A stretch of 64,000 nucleotides of DNA from positions 124,001 to 188,000 of the forward strand of contig NZ_CP080389.1 of the NCBI RefSeq assembly GCF_030036535.1, read 5' to 3'. This stretch comes from Agrobacterium cucumeris. Lineage in GTDB: Bacteria > Pseudomonadota > Alphaproteobacteria > Rhizobiales > Rhizobiaceae. Shown piece by piece: positions 34,838 to 43,827 of the stretch. Made by a program: the position numbers and the translations under genes. The notes beneath the pieces were generated by a model. That model was not told the DNA's origin. It ran no database searches and saw only the letters and a list, made by a program, of their open reading frames with translations. Numbering within the stretch: the first letter of the stretch is position 1; each line of letters begins with the position of its first letter.

Positions 34838-36396
34838 AGAACGGCGTGCTGACGCTTTCGGTCGGCGGTCAGGGACCTCATCACGACATGGTCGCGCTCT
34901 CCGGCGCGCTCAACTTGGCGCCCGAGAAAATCCGCGTCCTCAACCCGATGATGGGAGGAGCTTTCGGCGGCAAGGAGGACTTGAACGTCCAGCTGCCCCT
35001 TGCGCTGGCGACCTTCAAGACCGGCCGTCCGAGCCGCCTCATGTATGACCGCGAGGAATCGATCCGCGTTGGCGTAAAGCGGCACGGCTATCAGGTTGCC
35101 TACGAGGTGGGAGCAGCCGCCGACGGCACGCTTCTGACCGCGAACATCTCGCTCCTGTCGGATGCGGGCGCCTATATGACCTACAGTCCGGTCGTGCTGT
35201 CACAGTCGGTCGAGCATTGCACTGACCCCTACCGCTTCAAGGCGGTGAAGGTCGACGCCAAGGCGATTTATACCAACAACGGTGTAGCCTCGGCTTTCCG
35301 CGGCGTGGGCGCTCCGCAGGTCCTACCAGGCATAGAACAGGCCGTGGACGACATTGCCCGCGCGACCGGGATTTCGCCCTTCGAAGTTCGCCGCCGAAAC
35401 CTCCTGCGCAAGGGCGACAAGGCGGGTCCTGGTTTCCCAATGGCCGAAAACCCGATCCTCGCACCGCTGCTCGATGCGGCCGAAGCCGGCTCGCTCTGGA
35501 GTGGGCGCGAGGCCTTCAAGGCGGCCGCCAGTCCCTTTGCCGCGCGGGGGGTCGGTGTTTCCTCGGTATGGTATAGTTTCGGCCTGGGCTCGGGCGCTGA
35601 AGCGGGGGCGACGGTGCGCCTGACCCGTCGGGCAAGCGGCCGCTACCTCCTGGAACTCGGCGTCCCCGATGTCGGAAACGGCAATCTCACTTCGTTCATG
35701 ATGATCGCCGCCGAGCATCTGGCCTGCACCCTCGAAGACATCGATTACATCATGGGTGACAGCTTCGGGCCGAACTCTGGCGCGACACACGGTTCGCGCA
35801 CGACCTATGTGGTTGGCAATGCCGTTGCCAAGACCGCCAAGGAACTGCGCGCCAAGATCGCCGCCGCCGGCCACAACGATGATCTCGTGGTCGAGGCATC
35901 GTTCATCCCCGAGCAGACCGAGCAGTTCGTCTTCGGCATGCCTCACATCGCCTACAACTACCTGGTCCAGGTCATGGGCATCGAGGTCGATCGGTTAACC
36001 GGCGAGGTCAGCGTCCTGGAGGTCGAGAACTATGTCGAGACTGGCCGCATGATCCATCCACAAAACATCGAGGGCCAGATAGAGGGGGCATTCGTCCAGG
36101 GCCTGGGCTTCGCACTCTACGAGGATCTGATCCTTCAGGCCGGCAAGGTGATGAACCCGTCGCTGACGAACTACGTCATCCCCAGCATCCGTGACACCCC
36201 CATCAAGATGACCACGCGGCTGTTCGAACATCCAGACGTGACTAACCCCCTGGGCGTTCGCGGCCTGGGCGAGATCGGCCTGCCGGTCGTCCCCTGCAGC
36301 GTGGCCAACTCCATCTACGATGCGATCGGCCACCGCTTCGCAAAATTCCCCATCAGCCCTGAAGCCGTCCTGTCTGCGCTCAAAGGAGAGGAGTGA
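34838..36396 (+). pseudogene. Xanthine dehydrogenase-family molybdenum subunit, 5'-truncated
   Basis: About 520 residues of a protein that is normally 700-780 long. It starts in the middle of the Mo-binding region (GVLTLSVGGQGPHHD; GGAFGGKEDLNVQLPLALA, the Mo-cofactor loop) and ends with GVRGLGEIGLP, which carries the catalytic Glu of the family. The N-terminal third and the start codon were lost to the IS110 type b end. The next gene encodes the matching FeS/FAD subunit four bases downstream, so this was a two-gene hydroxylase for an N-heterocycle, purine or aromatic aldehyde; it cannot work now unless an N-terminal fragment is supplied elsewhere. Confidence 0.85.
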
Positions 36397-36399
36397 GAA

Positions 36400-37746
36400 A
36401 TGATCAAGTTCGTCGTTAATGGCGTGGACAAGACCCTGTCCGCCGATCCGCGCACTCCGCTTCTGGAGGTCTTGCGTGAAGACCTGGGCCTGACCGGCAC
36501 GAAATATGGCTGCGGCGAGGGCGAGTGCGGCGCCTGCACCGTCATCGTGAACGGCAAGACGATCTGCTCTTGCCTCGCCTTAGCCGGCGCCGTCGAAGGG
36601 AATGAGATCACCACAATCGAGGGCATAGGAAATGATCCGGTCGGTGTCTCCCTCGCCATTAACCTCGCAAACGAGGGGGGTGTGCAATGTGGGTTCTGCA
36701 CGCCGGGGTTCGTGATGCAGGGTTGGAGCGCGGTCACTTCGGGCGAGGTTAGATCCGAAGAGGACCTGCGCGATGCCCTTGGCGGCAACCTATGCCGCTG
36801 TACCGGATATTCGAAGATCCTGACGGCGATGCAAAAGAGCGTGAACGACTCTCCTGGATCTCCGCTTTCCGCGCGGCTCGGCTCCGGCACAGCCACGAGT
36901 TTGCAAATGGACGGTTACTGGCGGCCGGCCTCGCTGGCCGAACTGCGCAGCGGTCTGGCCGCACAGGTGGCACCATATCGCTTCGCCGCGGGCTACACTG
37001 ACCTGATGGTGCAGGAACAGCACCACCTGAAGGATTTGACGCTGATAGACTTGGCGGCTGTTTCCGAGTTGCGCGGGATCCGTGAAGACGAGACCTACAT
37101 CAGCATCGGCGCCATGACCTGCTGGACCGATATCATTCATTCGCCCGAAATCGCTGCCCATTCGCCGGTTCTGGCCATGGCAGCGCGCGAGATCGGCGCG
37201 ATGCAGATCCAGAACCGGGCAACGATCGGCGGCAATATCTCCAATGCTTCGCCTGCTGCCGACGGCCTGCCGCCGCTTTATGCCTATGACGCCGAGATCC
37301 TCTGTATGGGGCCGCAGGGCGAGCGCGCGGTTCCCATTGCCGATTTCGTACAGGGCCCGCGGCGGGTGGCTCTGGAACCAGGCGAGTTCATCGCCGAGAT
37401 ACGAATCCCCAAGGCTGGAGACCGGCGCGCAGAGCAGTTTTTTTTCGAGAAACGCGGCCCGCGCAAGGCGCAGACCATCTCGAAGGCGTCAGTGGCCTAT
37501 CACGCATGGACCGGTGCCGACGGCGCGCGCCAGGTGCGCATCGCGATTGGCGCGGTGGCGCCCACAGTGTTGCGCGTGCCGGAAGCCGAGCGCCTGCTCG
37601 CGGCGGGCGGAGATCGCGAGGAAGCTGCCGCCGCCCTGATGGCGGCCGCCCGTCCGATCACCGACATCCGCTCGACTGCGGAGTATCGGCGCGACCTCGT
37701 CGGGGGACTTCTCCTGCACGGCCTTGCACGGGCAACTGCCAACTGA
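36400..37746 (+). CDS. Xanthine dehydrogenase-family FeS/FAD subunit (fused)
   Basis: A 448-residue fusion. Residues 1-150 are the two [2Fe-2S] domains: plant-type CGEGECGACTV...C and the helical QCGFCTPG...CRCTGY. Residues about 165-340 are the FAD-binding domain (RFAAGYTDLMVQ; IQNRATIGGNISNASPAADGLPPL), followed by the CO dehydrogenase flavoprotein C-terminal domain. It passes electrons from the Mo subunit to NAD+ or another acceptor. GAGGAG precedes the ATG and it lies 3 bases after the truncated Mo subunit, so expression from the original promoter is doubtful. Confidence 0.88.
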   Translation: MIKFVVNGVDKTLSADPRTPLLEVLREDLGLTGTKYGCGEGECGACTVIVNGKTICSCLALAGAVEGNEITTIEGIGNDPVGVSLAINLANEGGVQCGFCTPGFVMQGWSAVTSGEVRSEEDLRDALGGNLCRCTGYSKILTAMQKSVNDSPGSPLSARLGSGTATSLQMDGYWRPASLAELRSGLAAQVAPYRFAAGYTDLMVQEQHHLKDLTLIDLAAVSELRGIREDETYISIGAMTCWTDIIHSPEIAAHSPVLAMAAREIGAMQIQNRATIGGNISNASPAADGLPPLYAYDAEILCMGPQGERAVPIADFVQGPRRVALEPGEFIAEIRIPKAGDRRAEQFFFEKRGPRKAQTISKASVAYHAWTGADGARQVRIAIGAVAPTVLRVPEAERLLAAGGDREEAAAALMAAARPITDIRSTAEYRRDLVGGLLLHGLARATAN

Positions 37747-37811
37747 CCGGCGTCCCACGCGTGCCTTGGCCAGTTGGGCAGGGCAGGCTTCACAGATCAA
37801 GGAACGATGAA

Positions 37812-39233
37812 ATGTTCGGAGCGGGCATGGAAGCTCTCCTCGGCGGAGCGATTATCGGTGGGGCTGCCGGGGCGGGGATAGCATCCCTTCTCCGCTATCG
37901 TCTCGCCTCGGGCGTGTCGCGGGCCGAGCCGGTGGCGACGGAAGAACGCCCTCCGGCCGAGGCCGACGTCGTGGTGATCGGCGCGGGGGTGGCGGGGCTC
38001 GCGACCGCGCTTTATCTTAACGAACATGGCATGAAGGTGCTGGTTCTGGAGAAGGGCGTGGTCGCCGGCGAGCAGTCCAGCCGCGCCTTCGGCTGGATCT
38101 ATTCCAATGGCTGGCACCCGGAGAAGCTGGAACTGGCCAACCAGGCCAAGCGTCTCTGGGAAGGCTATGCCGGGCGTTTCGGCGAGGACATTGGCTATCG
38201 CCGGACAGGGAATTTCTCCCTCATCAATTCGGAAGAGGAGATGGAGGCGCATAAGGCTTGGCTCTCCGAGGCCAAGCAAGCCGATCCTTCGATTACCTCG
38301 CGCATCGTGACCGGCGAGGAACTCGACCGTCTCCTGCCAGGGCTTCAAGACCGCTATCTCGGCGCGCTCTATCAGGACAGCGATGGCACGATCGAGCCAC
38401 AGTACACGATCTCACGTCTGGCGCGTGGAGCCCAGCGCGAGGGGGTGACGATATGTGCGCCCTGCGCGGTACGGCAAATTGAGCTCGCCGGCGGACAGGT
38501 CGCAGCGGTGGAAACCGAACACGGAACCATCCGCTGCAAAACGGTGGTGATCGCCGCCGGTGCCTGGAGCTCGCTTCTGGTACGCCAGCTGGGCGTCCGG
38601 CTGCCTCAACTCGGCATCTGCACCACGATGCAGCGGCTGTCATCGGTCGCCGGCCCGGCGGGCGCGGGTTATGGTCGCGACTTCACCTGGCGCCGCCATG
38701 CGGACGGCCAGTATTCGATGGGCGGGTTGCGCCATGTCTCGCCGCTCACGCTCGACAGCTTTCGCTTCCTGCGCGACTTCATGCCGGCTATGGGGCACGC
38801 CCGTTCGATGCTGAAGCTGCGCTTCGGCGGCGATTTCTGGACGTCGTTTGGAGAGAGAGCATCAAGCCGAACAGATGCGGCTTCTGTCTTCGAGCATGTC
38901 CGAATTCTGAGCGCCCGTGTCGACCGCAAGGAAAACGGCACCATCCGCGCGAATGCGACGCGTGCATTCCCCGCGCTGGCCTCGGCACGGGTGGTCGACA
39001 GTTGGGGTGGCGTCATCGACGCCACGCCGGATTCCACCCCGGTCATCTCGGACGTGGCCAACACCCCCGGAGTTTTCCTCATCACCGGCTTTTCAGGCAA
39101 TGGGCTTTCGGTCGCCCCCGCTGCCGGGCAGATGCTTGCGGCGATGATCGCCGGCGTCAAACCAGTCTGCAACCCGGCAATCTATCGCCTCCAACGGTTT
39201 CGCGACGGCTCGCCCTTCGTCTTCCGCCACTGA
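37812..39233 (+). CDS. FAD-dependent oxidoreductase (DadA/glycine oxidase-like)
   Basis: A 473-residue DAO-family flavoprotein. A short hydrophobic N-terminus (EALLGGAIIGGAAGAGIASLL) may anchor it in the membrane. The FAD motif ADVVVIGAGVAGLATALYLNEHGMKVLVLEK follows at about residue 50, and the C-terminal WGGVIDATPDSTPVISD...LITGFSGNGLSVAPAAGQ is the typical flavin contact. It would oxidise an amine or amino acid. ATG 37812 with AAGGAACG upstream is preferred; the frame is open upstream only as a shadow of the preceding gene. Whether it shares a pathway with the Mo hydroxylase is unknown. Confidence 0.82.
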   Translation: MFGAGMEALLGGAIIGGAAGAGIASLLRYRLASGVSRAEPVATEERPPAEADVVVIGAGVAGLATALYLNEHGMKVLVLEKGVVAGEQSSRAFGWIYSNGWHPEKLELANQAKRLWEGYAGRFGEDIGYRRTGNFSLINSEEEMEAHKAWLSEAKQADPSITSRIVTGEELDRLLPGLQDRYLGALYQDSDGTIEPQYTISRLARGAQREGVTICAPCAVRQIELAGGQVAAVETEHGTIRCKTVVIAAGAWSSLLVRQLGVRLPQLGICTTMQRLSSVAGPAGAGYGRDFTWRRHADGQYSMGGLRHVSPLTLDSFRFLRDFMPAMGHARSMLKLRFGGDFWTSFGERASSRTDAASVFEHVRILSARVDRKENGTIRANATRAFPALASARVVDSWGGVIDATPDSTPVISDVANTPGVFLITGFSGNGLSVAPAAGQMLAAMIAGVKPVCNPAIYRLQRFRDGSPFVFRH

Positions 39234-39338
39234 CGACCGAAACACAACTGGCACGAGCGGTCCGGCCCCGCCGCGACTGAATGCTTGCAGGTCGCACCTT
39301 CGGCGGCTAATACGACCTTTACTAGTCGGAGTGAACTA

Positions 39339-39833
39339 TTGTCCCGGGACAAAAATCAGATCACGACATATGCTTTCCTGGCATTTTGGCTGCATCGTCT
39401 GTCCGCCGAAGTGATCAAGCGTTTTGAATCGGCTCTCAGCGTCTATGGCGTGACGGTCGCACAGTGGAATATCCTTCTCCTGCTGAACAGCCACGACTCC
39501 AACTCGCCGCGCACGATTTCGGACCTTGCGGGTGTTGATGCAGGAGCAGTCAGTCGCACTATCGACCGGCTGTGCAGCAAGGGCCTGGTCGAGAGAATCT
39601 ATGATCAGGAAGACGGCCGATCGGTCCGTATTGCGCTGACGCCCGCGGGGCAGGCCCTCATCGAGCCGACGCTGAAGATCGCAATCGAGCAGGATCTTTA
39701 CTGGACGCAGCAGATGAAGAACATCACGCGCGAGGAGTTGGCGGATCTTTTCCAGAACTTGTTGGCGTCGGACGTTTTGAAGGAAAAACTCGTTCCCTCA
39801 AAGATCATCAGCCGCGACAGCCGTCCCGGTTAA
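39339..39833 (+). CDS. MarR family transcriptional regulator
   Basis: A 164-residue winged-helix regulator: VTVAQWNILLLLNSHDSNSPRTISDLAGVDAGAVSRTIDRLCSKGLVERIYDQEDGRSVRIALTPAG is the standard MarR DNA-binding core. No ATG lies at the right place; TTG 39339 with CGGAG about 7 bases upstream is my choice, and a TTG at 39285 would add 18 residues. It converges with the next MarR gene, 9 bases apart. It probably controls the upstream hydroxylase/flavoprotein genes or itself. Confidence 0.82.
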   Translation: MSRDKNQITTYAFLAFWLHRLSAEVIKRFESALSVYGVTVAQWNILLLLNSHDSNSPRTISDLAGVDAGAVSRTIDRLCSKGLVERIYDQEDGRSVRIALTPAGQALIEPTLKIAIEQDLYWTQQMKNITREELADLFQNLLASDVLKEKLVPSKIISRDSRPG

Positions 39834-39842
39834 TAACCCGGT

Positions 39843-40328
39843 TCATTTTCGCAAAAGCGGCGCGCGACTGTAGCTATTGCCGGCCTCGGCCGCCTTGGCC
39901 AGAAGCTCCATGAAGGTTTGTCGCTCGGCGGCCGAGAGGCCCTTCAGGATGACGTCCTGGACTTCGAGCACCGCTGGGCGGGCTTCCCGGATAAGCGCCG
40001 TTCCTTCTTCCGTCAGGTAGACCAAACGGGCGCGTTTGTCCTTTTCGGAAACTTCGCGCCGGATCAGGCCCTTCTGCATCAGGCGATCCACGACCCCTCC
40101 GATCGTAGTGCGGTCGTAGGCAATCATGCCTGCAAGGCTTGCCTGATCGATTCCCGGCGACAGCTCGATCGTGTGAAGCGCGGCGAACTGAACGGGGGTG
40201 AGATCGATCTTGGCGTCCTCGAATCGCGTTGCAAAAATCGCCACCGCCACCTGCTGCAACCGCCGGATGAGATGGCCCGGCAAAGCTTCCAGGTCGAATT
40301 TCGTGGATTTGCTCACCTCAACCGTCAT
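39843..40328 (-). CDS. MarR family regulator of the gentisate cluster
   Basis: A 161-residue MarR protein: LTPVQFAALHTIELSPGIDQASLAGMIAYDRTTIGGVVDRLMQKGLIRREVSEKDKRARLVYLTEEG. It has moderate resemblance to each half of the double MarR protein. ATG 40328 is used; the open frame extends far upstream through the divergent gene without coding meaning. It is divergent from gentisate dioxygenase with a palindrome between them, so it most likely represses the gentisate genes until an aromatic inducer binds. Confidence 0.87.
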   Translation of the reverse strand: MTVEVSKSTKFDLEALPGHLIRRLQQVAVAIFATRFEDAKIDLTPVQFAALHTIELSPGIDQASLAGMIAYDRTTIGGVVDRLMQKGLIRREVSEKDKRARLVYLTEEGTALIREARPAVLEVQDVILKGLSAAERQTFMELLAKAAEAGNSYSRAPLLRK

Positions 40329-40408
40329 TCCGCTCCCCAATCTCGCGGACTGGCCGCATTCCCAGGCTTCCTTAATTCCACTGACCAGCGATTGACAGGC
40401 GAAACTAA

Positions 40409-40420
40409 TAAGTATACTTA
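40409..40420. promoter_or_regulatory. Candidate MarR operator before gentisate genes
   Basis: TAAGTATACTTA is a perfect 12-bp palindrome. It overlaps a possible -10 (TATACT, 40413-40418) preceded by TTGACA at 40392-40397 with a short 15-base spacer. Binding of the divergent MarR protein here would block transcription. Confidence 0.6.
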
Positions 40421-40543
40421 CTATTTCGACGGCGCACCGGACAGGGTGCCGTTCGGAGGAGATCAAATCGGTGCGTTGCTGCCACAACCCGTCACGTTGC
40501 AAGGGGTGGTCGGTCGTGCCCATTCCGAAGGGGGACCAGTCGA

Positions 40544-41635
40544 ATGAAAGACACGGCGCACAACGCATCAACGCCGGATGAAACGCTCGAACTTCGCGAG
40601 CTGTATGCCGATTTCGAGCGCAACCACATTCTTCCCCTTTGGACACAATTGGGCGACTTGATGCCCCGCAATCCCAAGCCCACGGCGGTGCCGCATTTGT
40701 GGAAATGGCGCGAGCTCTACCCGCTGGCGAAACGCTCGGGAGATCTGGTGCCGGTGGGTCGCGGTGGCGAGCGCCGGGCCCTCGGCCTGGCCAATCCGGG
40801 TCTCGGCGGCAATGCATATATTTCACCCACCCTCTGGTGCGCGATCCAATATCTCGGCCCGCGTGAAACTGCGCCAGAGCACCGCCATTCGCAGAATGCA
40901 TTTCGGTTCGTCGTAGAGGGAGAAGGCGTTTGGACCGTGGTCAACGGCGATCCGGTCCGCATGTCGCGGGGCGATTTCCTGCTGACCCCGGGCTGGCACT
41001 TTCATGGCCACCACAATAACACCGACCAGCCCATGGCCTGGATCGACGGGCTCGACATCCCATTCAGCCAGCAGAGCGATGTGGGGTTTTTCGAATTTGG
41101 TTCCGACCGGGTGACCGACTACGCCACCCCACGCTATTCGCGCGGCGAGCGGCTCTGGTGCCATCCGGGCCTGCGCCCGCTCTCCGGTCTTCAGGCCACG
41201 GTCTCCTCGCCCATCGGCGCCTATCGCTGGGAGTTCACCGACCGGGCACTGACAGAACAGCTTCTTCTCGAAGAGGAAGGGGTGCCCGCCACAGTCGGAC
41301 CCGGCCATGCGGCAGTGCGCTACGTCAATCCGACGACTGGCGCAGATGTGATGCCCACCATCCGAGCTGAGTTCCACCGCTTGCGCGAAGGCACCAAGAC
41401 GTCCCTTCGCCGGGAGGTGGGCTCGACCGTCTTCCAGGTGTTCGAAGGCCGAGGCAACGTGGTTCTTGGCAACCAGACGAAAGCCGTGGAGAAGGGCGAC
41501 ATCTTCGTCATCCCGTCGTGGGTGAGTTGGTCGCTTGAAGCTGAAACAGGCTTCGACCTCTTCCGCTTCTCCGACGCGCCGATCATCGAGCGGCTGAACT
41601 TCGACCGTACCTGGGTGGAAGGGCGGGATGCCTGA
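40544..41635 (+). CDS. gtdA: Gentisate 1,2-dioxygenase
   Basis: A 363-residue bicupin dioxygenase that opens gentisate to maleylpyruvate with Fe(II) and O2. The first cupin carries the metal ligands His113 and His115 (APEHRHSQNAFRFVVEGEG) with TPGWHFHGHHN farther on; the second cupin is the C-terminal SSVFQVFEGRGNVVL-type region (here STVFQVFEGRGNVVLGN). The length is normal for the family. It is the first gene of the gentisate operon, downstream of a MarR palindrome, and overlaps the next gene by 8 bases. A dead second copy lies at 46326-47381. Confidence 0.95.
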   Translation: MKDTAHNASTPDETLELRELYADFERNHILPLWTQLGDLMPRNPKPTAVPHLWKWRELYPLAKRSGDLVPVGRGGERRALGLANPGLGGNAYISPTLWCAIQYLGPRETAPEHRHSQNAFRFVVEGEGVWTVVNGDPVRMSRGDFLLTPGWHFHGHHNNTDQPMAWIDGLDIPFSQQSDVGFFEFGSDRVTDYATPRYSRGERLWCHPGLRPLSGLQATVSSPIGAYRWEFTDRALTEQLLLEEEGVPATVGPGHAAVRYVNPTTGADVMPTIRAEFHRLREGTKTSLRREVGSTVFQVFEGRGNVVLGNQTKAVEKGDIFVIPSWVSWSLEAETGFDLFRFSDAPIIERLNFDRTWVEGRDA

Positions 41636-42290
41636 GGTTCTGCTCGGCGGTATCGAGCAAGCCCGCGCGGCTCTGCGAGCCCGGCAAGGCTTGGGCGCGC
41701 GCTACGACGCGCCGAACGCACCCGCCCGCGAGCTAGACTGGGCGCGTCGTGGAGCTGCCTATTTTGCCCGCATGCTCAACGAGCTGTCCGACAACGCCCT
41801 TAACGGCGACAGCCGCGTTCCGGGCTGGAGCCGCCGACAGGTCGCGGCCTGTGTGGCTTATCACGCCCGCGCGCTGGCCCGTGCGACCGAGCGCGCCAGG
41901 ACCGGTGCGCCGATTGCGCTCTGGGAAAGTCCTGACCAGCGCGAAGGGGAGATCGAAGACGGCAAGACACTGCCTGCCGGCGCGCTGCGCCATCTCGTTT
42001 CCCACGCCGAGGTGCATCTCAATGTCGAATGGCGCGATCTGGCCGAGGACGATTGGGACAGGTCGCTGCCCTTCGAGGGCATCCCCAGCGCCCGCGTCAC
42101 GCCCTGGCTGCGCGCCAAGGAGGTCTGGCTCCGCGCAGTGGACCTGCGCAACGGAGGCCGTTTCGAGGATTTCCCCGGGGACTTCGTCGGCGCGCTCCTT
42201 GCCGAGAAGACCGGGCACGCGCCCAACCCCTCAGGCGATTTTTTCGTGCTGGCACGCCGCCACCTCGGCACGAGCCAGAATAGTTACTGA
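41628..42290 (+). CDS. Maleylpyruvate isomerase, DinB/MDMPI type
   Basis: A 220-residue protein of the mycothiol-dependent maleylpyruvate isomerase (DinB-like) family. LSDNALNGDSRVPGWSRRQVAACVAYHARAL contains the metal-binding His of the N-terminal four-helix bundle, and LVSHAEVHLNVEWRDL and RAKEVWLRAVDLRNGG have the other typical positions. It should isomerise maleylpyruvate to fumarylpyruvate. Known relatives use mycothiol, which alphaproteobacteria are not known to make, so the cofactor is open. ATG 41628 follows GAAGGGCGGG and overlaps the dioxygenase gene. A glutathione-transferase-type isomerase is encoded two genes downstream. Confidence 0.85.
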   Translation: MPEVLLGGIEQARAALRARQGLGARYDAPNAPARELDWARRGAAYFARMLNELSDNALNGDSRVPGWSRRQVAACVAYHARALARATERARTGAPIALWESPDQREGEIEDGKTLPAGALRHLVSHAEVHLNVEWRDLAEDDWDRSLPFEGIPSARVTPWLRAKEVWLRAVDLRNGGRFEDFPGDFVGALLAEKTGHAPNPSGDFFVLARRHLGTSQNSY

Positions 42291-42363
42291 ACCAAATTAG
42301 CCGCTGGGCCCGAGCCCATCGCCGTCGGCCCGCCAAGGGCGAAAACAAAAGGCAGAGATTCAC

Positions 42364-43071
42364 ATGACCAAACGCCTCTTCCCAAACTTTCCCGACCCGA
42401 TCTTTCCGCAAATCCCGGTCACGGGCTCGGAAGACGTCTATCCGCTGCACCGCATCTTCTGTGTCGGCCGCAATTATGCCGAGCATGCCAAGGAGATGGG
42501 CGTTGAGGTCGACCGCGAGGTACCCTTCTACTTCCTCAAGGACGCTGCAAGCTATGTCCCCTCGGGCGCGACGGTGCCTTACCCCGCCGGAACGTCGAAC
42601 TACCATTATGAAATGGAATTCGTCGTTGCCGTCGGCAAACCACTCTGGAAAGCCTCGGTCGAAGACGCTCGTGATGCAGCCTTTGGCTTTGCTACCGGCC
42701 TCGACATGACGCGTCGCGACCTTCAACTCAAGGCACGTGCGACTGGTCGCCCCTGGGATCTGGGCAAGAATTTCGAGAAATCGGCGGTGCTCTCGGCGAT
42801 CACCCGCGCCGAGGACTTTGGCGCGATCGGTTCGCAGCGGATCTGGCTGGACGTGGGTGGCGCGCGTCGCCAGGAGGCCCAGCTTTCGGACCTGATCTGG
42901 AAGGTCGAGGAAATCCTCTCGCACCTGTCCCACTTCTATCACCTCAATCCCGGTGACGTGATCTACACGGGCACCCCGGCTGGCGTGGGGGCGGTCGAGC
43001 CGGGCGCGGTACTCACGGGCGGCATCGATGGACTTGAGGGCGTCGAATTGACGATTGGCGAGGCCGGGTGA
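42364..43071 (+). CDS. nagK: Fumarylpyruvate hydrolase (FAH family)
   Basis: A 235-residue fumarylacetoacetate hydrolase-family enzyme that splits fumarylpyruvate into fumarate and pyruvate. It shows FCVGRNYAEHAKEMG, the metal ligands in YHYEMEFVVAVG (Glu-x-Glu) and the Asp in ATGLDMTRRDLQ, and the C-terminal LNPGDVIYTGTPAGVG loop. ATG 42364 is preceded by AAGGCAGAG. Its stop overlaps the next start (TGATG). Confidence 0.92.
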   Translation: MTKRLFPNFPDPIFPQIPVTGSEDVYPLHRIFCVGRNYAEHAKEMGVEVDREVPFYFLKDAASYVPSGATVPYPAGTSNYHYEMEFVVAVGKPLWKASVEDARDAAFGFATGLDMTRRDLQLKARATGRPWDLGKNFEKSAVLSAITRAEDFGAIGSQRIWLDVGGARRQEAQLSDLIWKVEEILSHLSHFYHLNPGDVIYTGTPAGVGAVEPGAVLTGGIDGLEGVELTIGEAG

Positions 43072-43709
43072 TGATCTTTCACGGCTATTTTCGTTCCTCC
43101 GCAGCATGGAGGTGCCGCATTGCACTTAACCTCAAGGGTCTGTCCTATGAGTTCCGGGGCGTCCATCTGCAGAAGAACGAGCATCGTTCCGACGCCTACC
43201 GCACACTGAACCCTCAGGCCCTGGTTCCATCGCTCGATGTCGACGGGCTGGTGCTGACCCAGTCCCTCGCGATCATGGAATGGCTGGACGAGACATATCC
43301 CGAGGTGCCGCTCCTGCCCGCGGAAAAGGATCTCAGAGCGCAGGCGCGCGCCTTCGCGCAGATCATCGCATCCGACATCCATCCCCTGCAGAACCTGCGG
43401 GTGCTGAACCATCTCCAGGCAAGCTATGGCGTCGATCAGGCCGGGAAAGAGGCCTGGTGCGCCACATGGATTCGCCCCGGCCTGGAAGCGTGCGAGGAGA
43501 TTGCCCGTCGCCAGAAACACGGCGGCGCCTTCACCTTCGGCGATACGCCATCGGTCGCCGACATTTGCCTCGTTCCACAGCTTGCTTCGGCAGACCGGTT
43601 CAAGGTCGACATCGCCGATCTTGGTCGCCTGAAGGAGATCCATGCCGCCTGCAATGCCCTGCCGGCCTTTGCGGAGGCAGAACCTGCACGGCAGCCCGAT
43701 TTCTCCTGA
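43071..43709 (+). CDS. nagL: Maleylpyruvate/maleylacetoacetate isomerase, zeta glutathione transferase
   Basis: A 212-residue zeta-class glutathione transferase. The N-terminal YFRSSAAWRCRIALNLKGLSYE contains the SSxxxR(V)R-like motif of maleylacetoacetate/maleylpyruvate isomerases (Ser-Ser-Ala-Ala-Trp-Arg-Cys-Arg), and NPQALVPSLDVDGLVLTQSLAIMEWLDE is the glutathione-binding region. It would catalyse glutathione-dependent cis-trans isomerisation of maleylpyruvate, the same step as the DinB-type protein. ATG 43071 overlaps the hydrolase stop; the GTG one codon before is less likely. Confidence 0.9.
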   Translation: MIFHGYFRSSAAWRCRIALNLKGLSYEFRGVHLQKNEHRSDAYRTLNPQALVPSLDVDGLVLTQSLAIMEWLDETYPEVPLLPAEKDLRAQARAFAQIIASDIHPLQNLRVLNHLQASYGVDQAGKEAWCATWIRPGLEACEEIARRQKHGGAFTFGDTPSVADICLVPQLASADRFKVDIADLGRLKEIHAACNALPAFAEAEPARQPDFS

Positions 43710-43719
43710 ATACGATTTT

Positions 43720-43745
43720 CCGGGGCCACGGGAGGGTGGCCCCGG
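43720..43745 (+). terminator. Strong hairpin between nagL and hydroxylase pseudogene
   Basis: CCGGGGCCAC and GTGGCCCCGG form a perfect 10-bp stem with a 6-base loop, followed by TTAACC. It could terminate most transcripts or protect the upstream mRNA. Confidence 0.65.
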
Positions 43746-43827
43746 TTAACCACGCAAGCCCCGCTTCCTGCGAGTGCAGCCTTTCCGAACCTAAACGGTG
43801 CCTTCCGGCCCAGCAAAGAGAAGAGAC

